7,786 nucleotides of DNA, taken from assembly GCA_934247335.1 (NCBI GenBank), contig CAKQJJ010000056.1:1-7786 (forward strand), read 5' to 3'. The DNA comes from an uncultured Clostridia bacterium. Lineage in GTDB: Bacteria; Bacillota; Clostridia; Christensenellales; Pumilibacteraceae. Below the pieces are notes generated by a model, which did not search any database, was not told where the DNA came from, and worked only from the letters and a program-made list of their open reading frames with translations. The position numbers and the translations under genes were made by a program. This document shows positions 7,296 to 7,786 of this stretch, one piece after another (positions within the stretch are counted from its first letter, which is position 1; the number at the start of each line of letters is the position of its first letter).

Positions 7296-7320
7296 CGTTT
7301 TCGTCTTAATTTTTTGCGTT

Positions 7321-7786
7321 TTATTTTTCTATAAGGTCCAAAAACTTAAACGTTCTGCAATCGACAAGCCCTCTGTCGGTGATACGCACTTCGGGCAGGC
7401 AGGCAAGCGATACAATAGACATGGTCATAAAAGGCGACGGCAAAGCGCAGCCCAGTTCTTTCCACGCGCTTTCCAGAACTTTTACCTTTTCTTCCATTTC
7501 TTCGACAGGAACGTCGTTCATAAGTCCGGCTACCGGCAACTCTACCAAGCCGATTATTTTTCCGTCTTTTACGGCAACCAGTCCGCCGCCGCATTCGATA
7601 AGCGTGTTTACGGCAAGCGCCATATCGCTGTCGTTCGTGCCTACTACCAGCAGATTGTGCGCGTCGTGAGCCACCGTCTGGGCAAGCGCGCCGTCTTTTA
7701 TTCCGAATCCGGTTATAAATCCTTTGCCGACGTTGCCCGTTCTGTGATGGCGCTCGAAAACGCACGCTTTCATCACGTCGCGAGTG
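7321..7786 (-). CDS. ade: Adenine deaminase, C-terminal part (5' end outside window)
   Basis: The enzyme converts adenine and water to hypoxanthine and ammonia in purine salvage, in the cytoplasm. About 155 codons are visible, from the right edge to a TAA at 7321-7323; the frame continues upstream of the window, so the internal ATG at 7771-7773 is not the start. The recognisable C-terminal signatures of the Ade family are TGNVGKGFITGFGIKDGA, SVAHD-like TVAHDAHNLLVVGTND, ECGGGLVAVKDGK, VELPVAGLMND, PFMTMS and LPEVRITDRGLVD. The metal-binding amidohydrolase core is in the missing N-terminal part and cannot be checked. The gene converges on the regulator gene and ends at the shared hairpin; no functional link to the other genes is evident. 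Confidence 0.93.
   Translation of the reverse strand, partial: TRDVMKACVFERHHRTGNVGKGFITGFGIKDGALAQTVAHDAHNLLVVGTNDSDMALAVNTLIECGGGLVAVKDGKIIGLVELPVAGLMNDVPVEEMEEKVKVLESAWKELGCALPSPFMTMSIVSLACLPEVRITDRGLVDCRTFKFLDLIEK

Noticed and set aside
7266..7786. In-frame continuation of the regulator as a real C-terminal domain of over 170 residues
   Set aside because: It is codon-aligned antisense to the well-conserved adenine deaminase frame. The open frame follows from that gene using almost no TTA, CTA or TCA codons, and the sequence resembles no known domain.

Overview
The window looks like chromosomal DNA from an anaerobic, probably gut-associated Bacillota (Clostridia-like). The reasons are an oxygen-sensitive glycyl radical enzyme, an AraC-type regulator with a Bacillota-like layout, strong GGAG-type ribosome binding sites, sigma-70/sigma-A consensus promoters, and a secreted cysteine-rich repeat protein of a style common in gut Clostridia. 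TAA and TGA both act as stops, so the code looks standard. The taxonomic placement is inferred from content only.

Layout, left to right. (1) 1-924, minus strand: the start of a secreted protein made of exact 40-residue tandem repeats; its 3' end lies beyond the left edge. (2) 1016-2755, minus: a cytoplasmic GH35 beta-galactosidase. (3) 2772-3809, minus: an M42-family metallopeptidase, 16 nt upstream of the galactosidase and very likely co-transcribed with it. (4) 3810-4021: an intergenic region holding the terminator of the next gene and, embedded in it, a perfect extended consensus promoter that should drive the M42-GH35 unit. (5) 4022-6304, minus: a 760-residue glycyl radical enzyme of unknown substrate. 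(6) 6305-6465: a divergent control region with two back-to-back promoters. (7) 6466 onward, plus: an AraC-family regulator, probably controlling the glycyl radical enzyme. (8) 7321-7786, minus: the C-terminal part of adenine deaminase, convergent with the regulator.

Two things stand out. The regulator's reading frame has no stop codon where the AraC family normally ends. It stays open to the window edge, antisense to the adenine deaminase gene, but an A AAA AAT heptamer at 7257-7263 is placed so that a -1 slip (or one extra A) would stop translation at once, at the expected C-terminus and directly before a strong hairpin. Second, the M42 promoter is built into the terminator hairpin of the glycyl radical enzyme gene: its -35 box is in the hairpin loop and its spacer contains the 3' arm and the U-tract.

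No defined new pathway can be read from the window. The best candidate for undescribed biochemistry is the glycyl radical enzyme (GCYE thiyl motif, RVCGW radical loop), which has a dedicated divergent regulator but no activating radical-SAM enzyme in view. No tRNA, rRNA, CRISPR array, insertion sequence or origin was seen.
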